DNA from: Candidozyma auris
Taxonomy: Eukaryota; Ascomycota; Pichiomycetes; Serinales; Metschnikowiaceae
DNA: 64,000 nucleotides
NCBI RefSeq assembly: GCF_003013715.1
Contig: NC_072812.1
Location: forward strand, 1,922,001-1,986,000
Direction: 5' to 3'
Under the pieces are notes generated by a model. That model worked only from the letters and a program-made list of their open reading frames with translations, did no database searches and was not told where the DNA came from. Each line of letters opens with the position of its first letter. Within the stretch, counting starts at the first letter, position 1. Position numbers and translations under genes: made by a program. Below, piece by piece: positions 28,862 to 44,013 of the stretch.

Positions 28862-30727
28862 TCATCGACTGTGCTTCTCGATTGACTGCAATGACTCCAA
28901 GAAAAATTCCTCGTCATTGTCATTAAAGAATGCGATGTCGACTCCCTTGCCATCGAGTTCTTTTAATGCTATTGTGAGTCGTTGTAGCCAAAGAGCTCCT
29001 TTCTTATCGTAATCTTCTAGCTCGTAAAAGCTTCTATTACCGTGGATACTCATAACATCAATTCGGTCGCTGAGATGGTCGCTCTCAGAATCCGATTCAT
29101 TCAGTGAAGCAGGACTAGGAGCTCGGTCTGAGTAGAGCCCTTGGCCATGACGTGTAGCAATATTCTTATGTATGATCTCCGTATCAGTTTGACTGGGTCT
29201 GAGGTATCTTCTTTCGGGAAGTGGTGGAGCTTTATGAATAGCCCTTCCTTTTAGAGAAGCCGGCTTTTTAGGAATCATGGGACGTAGTCGATGACTCGAG
29301 GTTTCCTCCTTGTCTTTCTCCGCTGTCTTCATGGAACTATCGGAGAGATCTATTAAATTGAAATCGTTAGTCTTTCCGATTTGCGATGCGACATGATTTG
29401 ATGGCTGCTTTGATTTCCACACCTTCAATGAACGGTGTATCTCAGTAAGAATATTGTTGTCATCCACATCAGACAATGAATCATCGACGGCACGTATGTA
29501 AATAGCACGAACTTGGCCATGATATGACTTGGCAAGATCGACGTACGCTTCAAAATCGTGCTCGCCCGAATCTCCAACGCATATAAATTGTTTTTTGGGA
29601 AAATCCTCAAGTATACGAGAGAGAGAAGACCGCTTCTTTGAGCTTGATGGCTCCATCAAGGAGGACATAATGTTCCCAGTGTATTGCTTGAGATGAAACG
29701 AACCTGAAGGTAGTCCCACATGGTGAAAGTATTCTTGTATAGTAGAATAGAGTTGCCATGGAGAATTGGAAACATAATGGAAAGTTGCCTTCAAACGATT
29801 AGATAGCTGATTAAACCAACTCACTACTGGCTTAAGCTCCCAAGAATCAATGTCACCCAAAAGAAGACGTCTCATGAGCTCTCTTTTCTCGCCAACAACA
29901 CCAGTGAGCTTTACGGTGTCATCAATATCACTGATGACACCATAACCTTCCGTTTCGACGATGCTAACTTCCTGAAATGCACAAACAGTTTCATCCAATT
30001 TACTTTTGACTTGTATCACACTGGGCTCATAGGGAATCTCTATATCAGCTTTGAAATGTCCATTAGGGTCTGTAACAACAGAAACCAGCCGGAGATCACC
30101 ATCCTTGAGAGGACTAACGGCACCAACTACAATTGCAAGTCCAGCGTTTGGTATAGATCTAGCCAAAAAGGAAGAAAGTCGTCCACGTAGGCGAACATCC
30201 ATGTCCTTCAGGTTAGGAAAGGCAGCGCTTGTAGATGAGCTACCAGATGTTGATGTTGATATGGAAATGCTGTCTGAATCATCTTGATCCGGTACAGCAA
30301 CGTCTTGCGATAATTTGGGATCGTGCTCAAGGCGGTCAACTGCCACTTGAGCAGTATCGTCATTTGAGCGAGTCACTTGCTTAGCCAACGAGATAACCAA
30401 ACGGTTTTTTCTAGACATTGTGCCTGGGCACCACATCCAGCCACGCACATTGACTACGTATTTATTTCCGACTTTTCTGGTGTACGATGGATACAAGGTA
30501 AACTGCGTATTTTGAGGCAACGCAGCCAACATACCAAACTCATCATACTCAATTGATTTGCTTCCGATATTGGAAGTCATCAGCGACACAGAATTGGTGA
30601 TTCTCGGTAGATATGTATCCCTGGTAGCCCTTGCGAATCCCATAAGCCGCTGTTTTCTGCTCGTGGGATGGTTTGATGTCTGGGACGGCAGTCCCGACCT
30701 TTTAGGACGAGCGAACTCTTCAGACAT
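28862..30727 (-). CDS. APP1: App1-type phosphatidate phosphatase of actin patches
   Basis: 621 residues (587 in Saccharomyces). App1 is a Mg2+-dependent phosphatidate phosphatase at cortical actin patches, linking lipid turnover to endocytosis. The catalytic DxDxT is D267-I-D269-D-T271 in SDIDDTVKLTG, and a second haloacid-dehalogenase-type motif, FICVGDSGEHDFEAY, follows. The N-terminal half has the family block NVRGWMWCPG. The C-terminal third is rich in PxxP-like motifs (RPMIPKKPA, KAPPLPERR), as expected for a protein bound by SH3 proteins. The frame is open upstream to a GTG at 30916, but the first ATG is at 30727. It is divergent to BZZ1, another SH3/actin-patch gene. Confidence 0.9.
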   Translation of the reverse strand: MSEEFARPKRSGLPSQTSNHPTSRKQRLMGFARATRDTYLPRITNSVSLMTSNIGSKSIEYDEFGMLAALPQNTQFTLYPSYTRKVGNKYVVNVRGWMWCPGTMSRKNRLVISLAKQVTRSNDDTAQVAVDRLEHDPKLSQDVAVPDQDDSDSISISTSTSGSSSTSAAFPNLKDMDVRLRGRLSSFLARSIPNAGLAIVVGAVSPLKDGDLRLVSVVTDPNGHFKADIEIPYEPSVIQVKSKLDETVCAFQEVSIVETEGYGVISDIDDTVKLTGVVGEKRELMRRLLLGDIDSWELKPVVSWFNQLSNRLKATFHYVSNSPWQLYSTIQEYFHHVGLPSGSFHLKQYTGNIMSSLMEPSSSKKRSSLSRILEDFPKKQFICVGDSGEHDFEAYVDLAKSYHGQVRAIYIRAVDDSLSDVDDNNILTEIHRSLKVWKSKQPSNHVASQIGKTNDFNLIDLSDSSMKTAEKDKEETSSHRLRPMIPKKPASLKGRAIHKAPPLPERRYLRPSQTDTEIIHKNIATRHGQGLYSDRAPSPASLNESDSESDHLSDRIDVMSIHGNRSFYELEDYDKKGALWLQRLTIALKELDGKGVDIAFFNDNDEEFFLESLQSIEKHSR

Positions 30728-32021
30728 TTTAGCAAATGTTATGCTCAAAGGACCACGGGTTCTTAGGGCACGATAATCGGAGTAAACGTTCTTGATAAAG
30801 CGAAGCGAGGAACGGCTGGGGCGAGGTTTTAGGTACTTGGTAAGGAGAGAGGCCGGAGACCTGAGCCGAGAACGTAGGCCCGCTTGTAAGCTCTTGATGT
30901 AAAATGGCTGTCTCACTTTTACAGGATAACGTCCACAGGGCCAATGTCAGTGCCAAAGAGAAACGTGTGATTGCTTAAGAGAAGGTTGTAGGCTTTGATT
31001 AGTGCGTGTATATGTACGAGGAATGGCGAGGAATTCTAAGTTTGCAACTGCAGCGCACTCAGGTAAGAAAGTAACAAAAATACAAAGGACAGTCAAAATG
31101 GCAATATCGTCCTTAAAGGGAACTGGGAATCAAGAATGGAAACTAAGGAAATAAAAAGGGGATCAGTTTGTTTTTGTGGCAAAATCTGAGGCAATCTCGT
31201 GAGTTATGTATGTTGTCCTGCCTTAGTGAGGCTCAGGGATGCTAGAGAGAGCAATAAACATCAAATTCAGATGTTAAAGGGAACGGCAAGATGATGTAAT
31301 GGTAGAAGTATAGAGATAATAGAGCTTCCAAACTCTTTTCTTTTGAGCGTTGCACCAGTAATAATTCTGAAGCCATAACTATGAGCACATACTATGGAGA
31401 GTCACCCGTTGTAACTTTTTTACTTGTAGCCTCTTCTTCAATTCCCAGGATCAAAAAAACTGCTCGCTATGTACATGATAATCAAATTGCTAGAATTATC
31501 TGATACTAGTATGAAGTGAATGACTCCACTGATTAGGTATGAGCAGTGCTATCAACCTTCCGAGCTCGGTGCTTTTGGCTGCGAAAAAAAGGCAGCAGCA
31601 CAAATACATGGCAAGGGAGCCCACTATCGGAAGAATCTTTCGCTCAATCCGATTTAACGCCTCTGATGTGTCAAATGAAGATCGTTTCACAAAAAAAAAC
31701 CAATCTTACCATTCTCAGTGTGTCCCGTTACCTGAAACATCTTGGACGCTTACTCTGAGGCTGATTGAACCTCCACAATACACATATACAAGGACCTTAC
31801 ACCGAACAATTGCAATGTGATTTTCAAAAATTTTGCACGCAGGCTGTCCTTTGTTTTTGTGGCCTCAATTTCCCCATTCAATATTTCGTGTCCACCCGGA
31901 GCTTCCCCGGAAATGGAAGCAGAATCAAAATCTCGGCTAGTCTCCATACACTACCGCTCTCGGGAACAAATGCCAGATAATAGGAGAGATACGTCTCGCT
32001 AGGTTCATCCTATACACTAAA
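30728..32021. other. divergent intergenic APP1/BZZ1
   Basis: 1.3 kb without a recognisable gene. It holds one exact TTCGCAGCCA on the minus strand at 31576-31585 (437 bp from BZZ1, 849 bp from APP1). Short open frames at 31539-31980 overlap each other on both strands and look like chance. Confidence 0.5.
31576..31585 (-). promoter_or_regulatory. recurrent intergenic decamer TTCGCAGCCA, copy 3
   Basis: Exact copy on the minus strand, 437 bp upstream of the BZZ1 ATG, followed on the plus strand by an A-run. Confidence 0.5.
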
Positions 32022-33845
32022 ATGTCGTTACAAGAGCTCTCTATCGGTAACGACCTAAAAGATCAGTACAAAAGCACCTCCAAGTGGATCAACAATGGAA
32101 TCTCATGGTTGCTGGACATTGACAGCTTTTACAAAGAACGAGCTACCATTGAACAAGAATACGCCGCAAAGCTCAAAGACTTGACTAAAAGACACTTTGC
32201 TAAAAAAGCAAAACACTCATCTGCATTGTCTGTGGGAGATGAACCACAAATCACACCGGGATCATTGGAGAGCGCCTCGGTGGTGTTGTGGAATGAGGTA
32301 CTCACCCAGACTGAGAATATCGCCAAAGAACGAGACCATTTGGCCAGTGAATTCACATCGAATATTGCTTTCAACGTGATTCAATTGCAGAGCAAATGCC
32401 TGAACATTGCAAAACACATAGACACGATTCACGAATTTTTAACTTCCGAGAAGACAAAGCTGGAGGAGGAGGTTGCCAAGGCAAAGAAGCACTACGATTC
32501 CTTGTGCCAGAGTACAGAAAATGCTAGACTGAAAACCGAAAAGTCACTGAGCGATAAGTACCAACAAAGACTCAAGGAAAAAGAAGTCGACATGAATATT
32601 GGTAAGAACGCATACTTAATTTGCATCAGTCAAGCCAACCGCCTTAAAGACAAATACTACTTCCAGGACTTGCCAGAGATTCTCGACTACTATCAGGATT
32701 TGAACGAAACACGTGTGGCCATTTTAAACAAGGTGTTAAAGAATGCGTCCATAATTGAGCGTAATTCAAATGACAAAGTGAAGGACTTGCTTCATGACAT
32801 AGATGCCACCATTGATCAAAACAATCCTAAGTTGGACGTTGCCATGTTTATTAAACACAATTCAAGAGCTTGGAAAGAACCGAACGACTTCGTCTTTGAA
32901 CCCTGTAGCTTCTGGCACGATGATGAATCGTTGGTGACCAAAGAGCCTGAATTGACAGATTTGAAGAGAAGACTCAATCTAACATTGAATAAATACAGTT
33001 CTGGAAAAGAGAGTACACTTATAGCTAAACAAAAGCTAGAGGAGGTCGCACAAAGCAGAAGCGCCTCGGAGGAGAAAGAAACTCTCAAGTTCGATCTGAG
33101 ACTCGACGATGTTTTGACTTTACTTCACAAATTCATGAAGGAGGATTCAGAAAGAGTCAAACTAGAGGTTGAAATCGAGATCATTCAAAACTTCGCTGGT
33201 GATCAAGACATGTCTTATTACGAAGAAGCCAAACCGCAGAAGTCACGCTTTGGCATTTTTAAACACAAAAAGAAGCTGCCAGCAACAGATCAAGGTAGCG
33301 AGACCCAATCGCTTCATACTGTTACTAGTAATGTGACGACACATTCAGGTGGCCTTTTCAGTTTGCGCAGAAAGAAAACAGCTGCGTCAAATGCAGAATC
33401 AGCTTATCACACATCAAGAGCTACAGCCAACTACCCATACGAGGCTTCCGGTGATGATGAAATTTCTCTCCGACAGGGTGAAAGTTACGATGTTGTGGAG
33501 GAAGATGATGGCTCTGGGTGGACTACTCTCAGAGATAATGCGGGTGCACAGGGATTGGCTCCAACTTCATATCTTGCTTTCATGAGTGTACCTCCCAATG
33601 AAAATGATCTGGGACAGACACCAAAAAAGAAAGGACCGGCAGTTGCACCGAAACGAGGAGCTAAAAGGGTGGAATATTTGGAGGCGCTCTATGATTATAC
33701 TGCAGAGGAAGACAATGAATTGACAATTAGGGCAGGAGACAAAATTGTGCTCGTACAAGCAGACACAGATGGCAGTGGATGGACTGAAGGAGAGGTTGAT
33801 GGTAGAAAGGGACTATTCCCCACTGCTTACGCCAAACGCATATAA
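32022..33845 (+). CDS. BZZ1: Bzz1, F-BAR and double-SH3 actin-patch protein
   Basis: 607 residues (633 in Saccharomyces). Bzz1 recruits Las17/WASP and stimulates actin assembly at endocytic sites. The F-BAR domain covers about 1-260 (FCH start LSIGNDLKDQYKSTSKW), followed by coiled coil to about 400. A basic Ser-rich linker precedes the first SH3 at about 468-522 (ends GLAPTSYL), and the second SH3 occupies about 550-607, ending exactly at the C-terminus (GRKGLFPTAYAKRI). The ATG at 32022 gives the family N-terminus. It is divergent to APP1, whose product has SH3-binding-type motifs. Confidence 0.95.
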   Translation: MSLQELSIGNDLKDQYKSTSKWINNGISWLLDIDSFYKERATIEQEYAAKLKDLTKRHFAKKAKHSSALSVGDEPQITPGSLESASVVLWNEVLTQTENIAKERDHLASEFTSNIAFNVIQLQSKCLNIAKHIDTIHEFLTSEKTKLEEEVAKAKKHYDSLCQSTENARLKTEKSLSDKYQQRLKEKEVDMNIGKNAYLICISQANRLKDKYYFQDLPEILDYYQDLNETRVAILNKVLKNASIIERNSNDKVKDLLHDIDATIDQNNPKLDVAMFIKHNSRAWKEPNDFVFEPCSFWHDDESLVTKEPELTDLKRRLNLTLNKYSSGKESTLIAKQKLEEVAQSRSASEEKETLKFDLRLDDVLTLLHKFMKEDSERVKLEVEIEIIQNFAGDQDMSYYEEAKPQKSRFGIFKHKKKLPATDQGSETQSLHTVTSNVTTHSGGLFSLRRKKTAASNAESAYHTSRATANYPYEASGDDEISLRQGESYDVVEEDDGSGWTTLRDNAGAQGLAPTSYLAFMSVPPNENDLGQTPKKKGPAVAPKRGAKRVEYLEALYDYTAEEDNELTIRAGDKIVLVQADTDGSGWTEGEVDGRKGLFPTAYAKRI

Positions 33846-34054
33846 TTTCAATACATATGCTACGAAACACGCATCGGATAGTTATATTTATTGCGATAAA
33901 TACCACATTAGATTACAGTATTTGTCATTGAAATTGCCAGCAAGGTAAATTTGCCAGCATGACGGGCACAATCTCAACATTTACCAAAGTGCCAATGGAA
34001 TGAGAAGGAAGTTGGAAGCGAAAACAAGATTTACAAGTGAGCAGTGAAACACGC

Positions 34055-34621
34055 TTAGTAAACGTCACCTGGAATCTCGAAGACAACCTGCTTACCGGTC
34101 AACTTGTTGTACAACTGGGAGAAGGAGTCGAGCTTGTAGTCAACGGCAGAGGAGTCCTTGGAGTCCAACAAGACCTTCTGGATCTTAGAGCCACCAACCA
34201 AGTATCTGACTCTCTTACCGGTGATCTCGGTAGGGAACACCAAGTCCTCCAAGATCTTGTCGTGGACAGCGGTCAAGGTTCTGGATCTTGGTCTCTTCTG
34301 AAGCTTTCTGGACTTTCTAGCTGGCTTTGGCAAGATTCTTCTCTCAGCCAAGAACACAACGTGTCTGTCTGGGAACTTCTTCTCGAGCTCTCTAGTCAAT
34401 CTGGTCTGAATCTTTCTGTAGCCGACCAAGGAAGGAACTGGCACGAAGATGGCAAGAGCCTTCTTACCGCCAGAGACCTCAAACTCTCTGACGGACTTGA
34501 ACTGCAATGGTCTCAAGTCAGCCTTAAGGTCTGTCTGGGCTTCCAAGTCAATGAAGGCCTGGGCGACTTGCAACTCCAATTCGTTTGGGTTCTCGGACAA
34601 GATCTTGTTGGCAGCAGACAT
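34055..34621 (-). CDS. RPS7A: 40S ribosomal protein eS7
   Basis: 188 residues, the normal length. eS7 is a small-subunit protein needed for 18S rRNA maturation. It has the conserved [22 protein letters not shown] and [20 protein letters not shown] blocks with no frame break. No intron interrupts the coding region; I did not find a convincing intron in the 5' leader. The promoter holds an E-box (34873-34878), an A/T block like the RRPE element (about 34665-34677), and a TTCGCAGCCA copy at 35047. Confidence 0.98.
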
Positions 34622-34872
34622 CTTGAATGGGGAGGATTCGCTGTGTAATTGAAGAAAGATGGGGGAAAATTTTTACAACTGCGAATGTACTTTGAAAAAA
34701 ATGCGTTGGTGGGAGTGTATACAGGCAACTTTTCCTCCAAAGCACCTTCTCACTTTCTACCAAAGCTCTCATGGTGGGCTTCTCACTGATAGACGGAGCC
34801 GATTATGTGCAGGCTCATATATTAGCAGTTACTGAGAACAAGGTGCGAGGATATGTAGTAAAGAATGAGACA

Positions 34873-34878
34873 CACGTG
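34873..34878. promoter_or_regulatory. E-box CACGTG upstream of RPS7A
   Basis: CACGTG 252 bp upstream of the RPS7A ATG. In Candida albicans Cbf1 works with Tbf1 at ribosomal-protein promoters (established knowledge), so this is a plausible Cbf1 site. Confidence 0.5.
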
Positions 34879-35046
34879 ACAAGTGTGACTGCGAAGGACT
34901 ACTAGGGGTGAAAGGCAAGGGACAGTAAACCCAACGAGTTCAGATGTAAGCCGATCGAATAAACGAAACGACTTGATAATACAGTGATTCTGCTGTCTCT
35001 GTGATTCTTGTCTTGTTTGACCTTTGTTTGTCTGCTTATTGCCCTT

Positions 35047-35056
35047 TGGCTGCGAA
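35047..35056 (-). promoter_or_regulatory. recurrent intergenic decamer TTCGCAGCCA, copy 4
   Basis: Exact copy on the minus strand, 426 bp upstream of RPS7A. Confidence 0.55.
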
Positions 35057-35703
35057 ACTGCCTTGGTCCTGGTTGTATAGTGGCGATTTACTTCCCACAT
35101 CAGAGTTAGATCTAGAAGTCACTATGATTGAGTTATTAATTGCTTGAAGTGAATTTGAAATTGTGTAAGATGTGCACAAGTCGCTTTTAGAGAGAAGGGC
35201 CATATGTCTTGTCTGTAGTAAACAAGCTCGTGGCCTCACAGTGGACTTTCTCAAACAGAAGGTGAAGTATGCAAAGAATAAATATGAAAGCAGAAACAGT
35301 CTTGTTTTCGGAAGATTCTATGCTTCGATTTGAATCATGATTACGGGGAGTGTATCTACATGCATGATACACAGTGTAAATTATCCACGTAGAATTCATG
35401 GCCTCTATAAGAGCCTAACGTGAGGGAACTTTCTTAGTCATCCAGTGCACTTTTGGCAAGTTTGGGAGCCAGATTGTTATACTCGGAGACCATATACTTT
35501 ACACCATCAGGATAGTTTTGGACAGACTGTTTAGATTCGAAAGATATGCCAAAGTGGTGACGATCGCTAGTTTCGGATTTTCTGTAAATTCATTTTCAAC
35601 AAGATACAAACCTCCTGCTGTAAAATCTATGAATTATCGTGCAATTGTATTTTGCTTATATAATGAGTTGGGCTCCGACTAAGGTATCACGCATTGCGAT
35701 CTT

Positions 35704-35713
35704 TTCGCAGCCA
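35704..35713 (+). promoter_or_regulatory. recurrent intergenic decamer TTCGCAGCCA, copy 5
   Basis: Exact copy on the plus strand, 264 bp upstream of the preferred RKI1 ATG (35977). The same divergent region also contains copy 4. Confidence 0.55.
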
Positions 35714-35976
35714 TCTCTCCAGATAACTACTGCCCCACTACAGGCCTACGTCGCTCCTTTTATTCCGCTTGAATGGAAAAATTATGCTCAATTTCAACAA
35801 TTAGTTTCTCTCATCTCAATTTAAAAGCACTTACCTTCACTTTCGGCTGGTGTCTCACAACAAGTCTTGCAGTTGCTACCTTCATTGTCTCCTGCACAAT
35901 CGGAGTCGGACCCCAGACTCGTTTCTTATGAGTAATGCTCCGGCTTATTCGGTGCTCAACACTTCAGATCAGAAAC

Positions 35977-36693
35977 ATGTCCAACTTAATAGAGTCTGCG
36001 AAAAAGGCAGCTGCCTACAGAGCTGTGGATGAAAACCTTCCTGACCATGTGAAAGTCGTAGGGGTGGGTTCAGGCTCCACAGTGGTTTATGCGGCAGAGA
36101 GGTTGGGCCAGTTGAGCAACAAGACTCTGTTCGTGTGTATCCCAACAGGATTCCAGTCGAAACAGTTGATCATCGACAATGGGCTTCTGATAGGCACAAT
36201 TGAACAGTACCCTAAAGTTGATATTGCCTTTGACGGTGCTGACGAGGTGGATCCTCAGCTCAACTTGATCAAAGGTGGAGGTGCCTGCTTGTTTCAAGAA
36301 AAGCTCGTGGCTGAGGCAGCCAAAACGTTTGTGGTAGTTGCAGACTTCAGAAAGAAGTCACCTGATCACTTGGGTGTTCTGTGGAGAAGGGGCGTCCCAA
36401 TTGAGATTGTGCCCAACTCCTACGCTAAGGTGACGCTCGATTTGAAAGCTTTGGGAGCAGAAAGTGTCGTGCTTAGACAAGGCGGCGCAGCTAAGGCCGG
36501 CCCGGTGATCACAGATAATAACAACTTTATCATCGATGCGGACTTTGGCTCTATCGAGGACCCTGCAATGTTGCATGCGAAGATCAAGAGTTTGGTTGGT
36601 GTTGTGGAGACAGGCTTATTTACGAATATGGCCGCTAAGGCCTATTTTGGTGAGGAAGACGGAGAAGTCTCAGTGTTGGAAGCTCACAAGTAG
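35977..36693 (+). CDS. RKI1: ribose-5-phosphate isomerase
   Basis: 238 residues from the ATG at 35977. It interconverts ribose 5-phosphate and ribulose 5-phosphate in the non-oxidative pentose phosphate pathway. Family blocks are [19 protein letters not shown]-like [43 protein letters not shown] (phosphate and catalytic region) and [16 protein letters not shown]. An in-frame ATG at 35935 would add [14 protein letters not shown], which looks like a short mitochondrial presequence, while an out-of-frame ATG at 35928 opens an overlapping frame to 36032. I prefer 35977 by homology. It converges on ARF3 with 85 bp between. Confidence 0.96.
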   Translation: MSNLIESAKKAAAYRAVDENLPDHVKVVGVGSGSTVVYAAERLGQLSNKTLFVCIPTGFQSKQLIIDNGLLIGTIEQYPKVDIAFDGADEVDPQLNLIKGGGACLFQEKLVAEAAKTFVVVADFRKKSPDHLGVLWRRGVPIEIVPNSYAKVTLDLKALGAESVVLRQGGAAKAGPVITDNNNFIIDADFGSIEDPAMLHAKIKSLVGVVETGLFTNMAAKAYFGEEDGEVSVLEAHK

Positions 36694-36778
36694 AAATTAG
36701 GGGTATATTACACGACTATGAAAAAAAGTAAGGAGTGACAAATATATCAAGCGGCGCTGTCAGCGCCCAAGACACCGT

Positions 36779-37353
<575 letters not shown>

Positions 37354-37989
37354 TTTTCCTGAAGAATCGTGTGGGTATGTGAAAACACGGCTGGTGTAGG
37401 TGAGAATATGGCGTTCGGAATGTGCACTACGAGCGGTTGCAGAAAATGGAAAGGGGATCGCTAACCAGAAAGGGAATAGGAAAGATTTGGGCTTAACTCA
37501 AAAGATAGTAGCTAAAGGTGACCTGAATATGATCGCTAAGACCCTGAAGAATTTTCTAAGATTTTGGCCATTTTCTTTGTTGAGTTTCACGCCCTTTCCT
37601 CGGCTATCGTGTCGGCTATCGTACCATATTGAGTGTCCTTTGCAGTTGACTCAGAATGTCGATACAAAAGAGGTCATTTTCATACTTCGAGTAGAAAAAG
37701 AGAATAGCTGAAGATTTGTGAAGAGAGGAGTCGAGCAAATCAGATTCGAGCCAATACATTCATCCAAAAACGATGTCATCGTAAAGACTATCTCAACTGG
37801 ACTTACCTAAGTAGCGTCGCGCATAAATTTTGACGGTACATCTAGCGCTGTGCGGCGCATTGACTTCAGCCCTGGTTTAAGCGAGACCACATTGGCCTGG
37901 CTGTATCATAACATTACAATTTACTAACAATTTTGCATCCCGTGATTGTCATCATCTGTGGATTATCTTTACATGCTCTATAAATACGG
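37354..37989. other. intergenic: ARF3 promoter and PRP43 3' flank
   Basis: No gene is recognised. The frame at 37400-37711 begins at GTG and shows no family features. Confidence 0.5.
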
Positions 37990-42240
<4,251 letters not shown>

Positions 42241-44013
42241 ATGTCCAGAAAAGCTGTTTTTGACGTCTACGCCATCCTGGGCGCTGCGTCCAGAGTCGCC
42301 AGACACAGCGCCTCCATCGCTTCCGCCGATGCTTCACGCTGCTGGTCCAAGCTGTTCTTGGTGGCCCAGGCAAAGAAGCTCGACTCGAGCGGGCCTATGT
42401 GGACCGACCTTCGAGGCAAGGCCCGGGCTGCCAGGTCTCAAAAGAGACACTTCGCTACGTGTAGCGTGGCCAGAGAACCCACCCACCGTTCCCATAAACA
42501 TCCTCAACTCACCACGGTCCACCAACACCCGCAGCATAGTCACCACCACCACCACCACCACCACCACCACGACAGAAACTACTCCACGAAGTCCGTCAAG
42601 CTATTTGTGGAGGAACATGAGGAGAAATCGGCAGACCCCAGCCACCACAATGTCAAGAAGGTGATTGGCGGGGCCAAAGTGAAACCCTCGTTTGATATGT
42701 CTCAGCTGGAGGTACCCAGTACCCGGTTGGCCAGAATGTTTCACTACGGTTCCTTGGCTGCGGGAATGGGCATCTCGGCTGCTTCCCATGGCTTGAGACA
42801 AGTTGCACAGGGCAACGGCTCGTCCCTCAGCATGAAGAAGTTGTTTTTGAGTCCGGCAAACATCGAGAGAATGGCCAAGAAGTTCAGCAAAATGAGAGGC
42901 GCAGCTCTCAAAATCGGACAAATGATGTCTTTTCAGGACGCTTCTATCTTGCCTGCTGAAATCCAGCAGATCCTCTTACGTGTTCAGAATCTGGCCCATT
43001 ACATGCCTTTGGCCCAGTTGGAGCGTATTATGACTGCTGAGTTGGGCCGTGACTGGCGTAAGAACTTGTTTTCCTCATTTGACGATGTTCCCTTTGCTGC
43101 TGCTTCTATTGGACAGGTCCACAACGCTGTCACTGAGGACTTGACCCCAGTGGTCGTCAAGGTTCAATACCCTGGTGTGGTCGAGTCCATTGACTCTGAC
43201 TTGAACAACTTGCTCATGCTCCTAACTGCATCTTCCATTTTGCCTCGTGGGTTGTTTTTGGATAAGACAATCGCCAATGCTCGTGTTGAGCTTAAGTGGG
43301 AGTGTGACTACATTCGTGAAGCCCAGAACTTGGTTCGCTTCAGAGAACTACTTGAGAACGATCCTGTGTTTGAGGTTCCAAGAGTTCTTCACAAGATGTC
43401 TGGGGAACACGTGTTAACAATGGAGAAGATGGGTGGTACCGAGATTGTTAAAGGCAACTGGGACCAGAAGACAAGGGACTGGATTGCCACTAACATCATG
43501 AGACTTTGTCTCACAGAGTTGAAGACTTTCCGTTTTATGCAGACAGACCCCAACTGGGCCAACTTCTTGTACAATGAGAAGACACACAAGATTGAATTGT
43601 TGGACTTTGGCGCTGCTCGTGAGTTCGAAGATAACTTTGTGGATAACTATGTTGAGATCTTGCGTGCTTCGGTCCGCAAAGATCGCGAGGCTGTGCGTGA
43701 GTATTCCCTCAAGGCTGGGTTCTTGACAGGTTTGGAGTCTCCAGCCATGGTGAAGGCACACGTGGACTCAGTAATGGTATTGGGTGAAGCTTTCTGTCCT
43801 CAACCAAACCACAAGCCATTTGATTTCTCCAATCAGACTATAACTGATAGAGTTAGAGACAACATCGGTTTGATGTTGAATGAAAGATTGACACCTCCCC
43901 CCGAGGAGACTTATTCCTTGCACAGAAAGATGAGCGGAGTGTTCTTGTTGTGTGCTAAGTTGAAGGCTACCGTCCCTTGTGAACAGTTGTTCAAGGACAT
44001 TGTTGGCTACTAA
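42241..44013 (+). CDS. COQ8: Coq8 (ADCK/UbiB atypical kinase) for coenzyme Q synthesis
   Basis: 590 residues from the ATG at 42241; the frame upstream begins only with TTG. Coq8 is a mitochondrial matrix-side ATPase/kinase-like protein that supports assembly of the coenzyme Q biosynthetic complex. The N-terminus is Arg/Ser/Ala-rich, consistent with import. The UbiB signatures are visible: KxGQ in ALKIGQMMSFQD, the Ala-rich loop FAAASIGQVH, VKVQYPGV, and the metal-binding D455 of LLDFGAAREFED. A run of ten His (codons 101-110, pure CAC) is inserted in the linker before the kinase-like domain. Confidence 0.95.
   Translation: MSRKAVFDVYAILGAASRVARHSASIASADASRCWSKLFLVAQAKKLDSSGPMWTDLRGKARAARSQKRHFATCSVAREPTHRSHKHPQLTTVHQHPQHSHHHHHHHHHHDRNYSTKSVKLFVEEHEEKSADPSHHNVKKVIGGAKVKPSFDMSQLEVPSTRLARMFHYGSLAAGMGISAASHGLRQVAQGNGSSLSMKKLFLSPANIERMAKKFSKMRGAALKIGQMMSFQDASILPAEIQQILLRVQNLAHYMPLAQLERIMTAELGRDWRKNLFSSFDDVPFAAASIGQVHNAVTEDLTPVVVKVQYPGVVESIDSDLNNLLMLLTASSILPRGLFLDKTIANARVELKWECDYIREAQNLVRFRELLENDPVFEVPRVLHKMSGEHVLTMEKMGGTEIVKGNWDQKTRDWIATNIMRLCLTELKTFRFMQTDPNWANFLYNEKTHKIELLDFGAAREFEDNFVDNYVEILRASVRKDREAVREYSLKAGFLTGLESPAMVKAHVDSVMVLGEAFCPQPNHKPFDFSNQTITDRVRDNIGLMLNERLTPPPEETYSLHRKMSGVFLLCAKLKATVPCEQLFKDIVGY
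42541..42570 (+). repeat. (CAC)10 microsatellite inside COQ8
   Basis: Ten uninterrupted CAC codons encode ten histidines, preceded by further His-rich sequence. Such a pure trinucleotide run is likely to vary in length between strains. Confidence 0.95.

Larger units (their letters stand above)
34622..35976. other. divergent intergenic RPS7A/RKI1
   Basis: 1.35 kb with no firm gene. It has two exact copies of the recurrent decamer and an E-box. On the minus strand an open frame at 35434-35589 (51 residues, ending APKLAKSALDD) looks somewhat protein-like, and a GTAAGT donor-like site lies at 35829-35834, but I could not join them in frame. I treat this as unresolved rather than as a gene. Confidence 0.4.

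Noticed and set aside
34037..34648. 203-codon plus frame opposite RPS7A
   Set aside because: Shadow of the conserved RPS7A coding region.
34622..35000. Possible 5'-UTR intron of RPS7A
   Set aside because: A TGCTAAT-like branch is present, but no matching GTATGT-type donor and acceptor pair could be placed.
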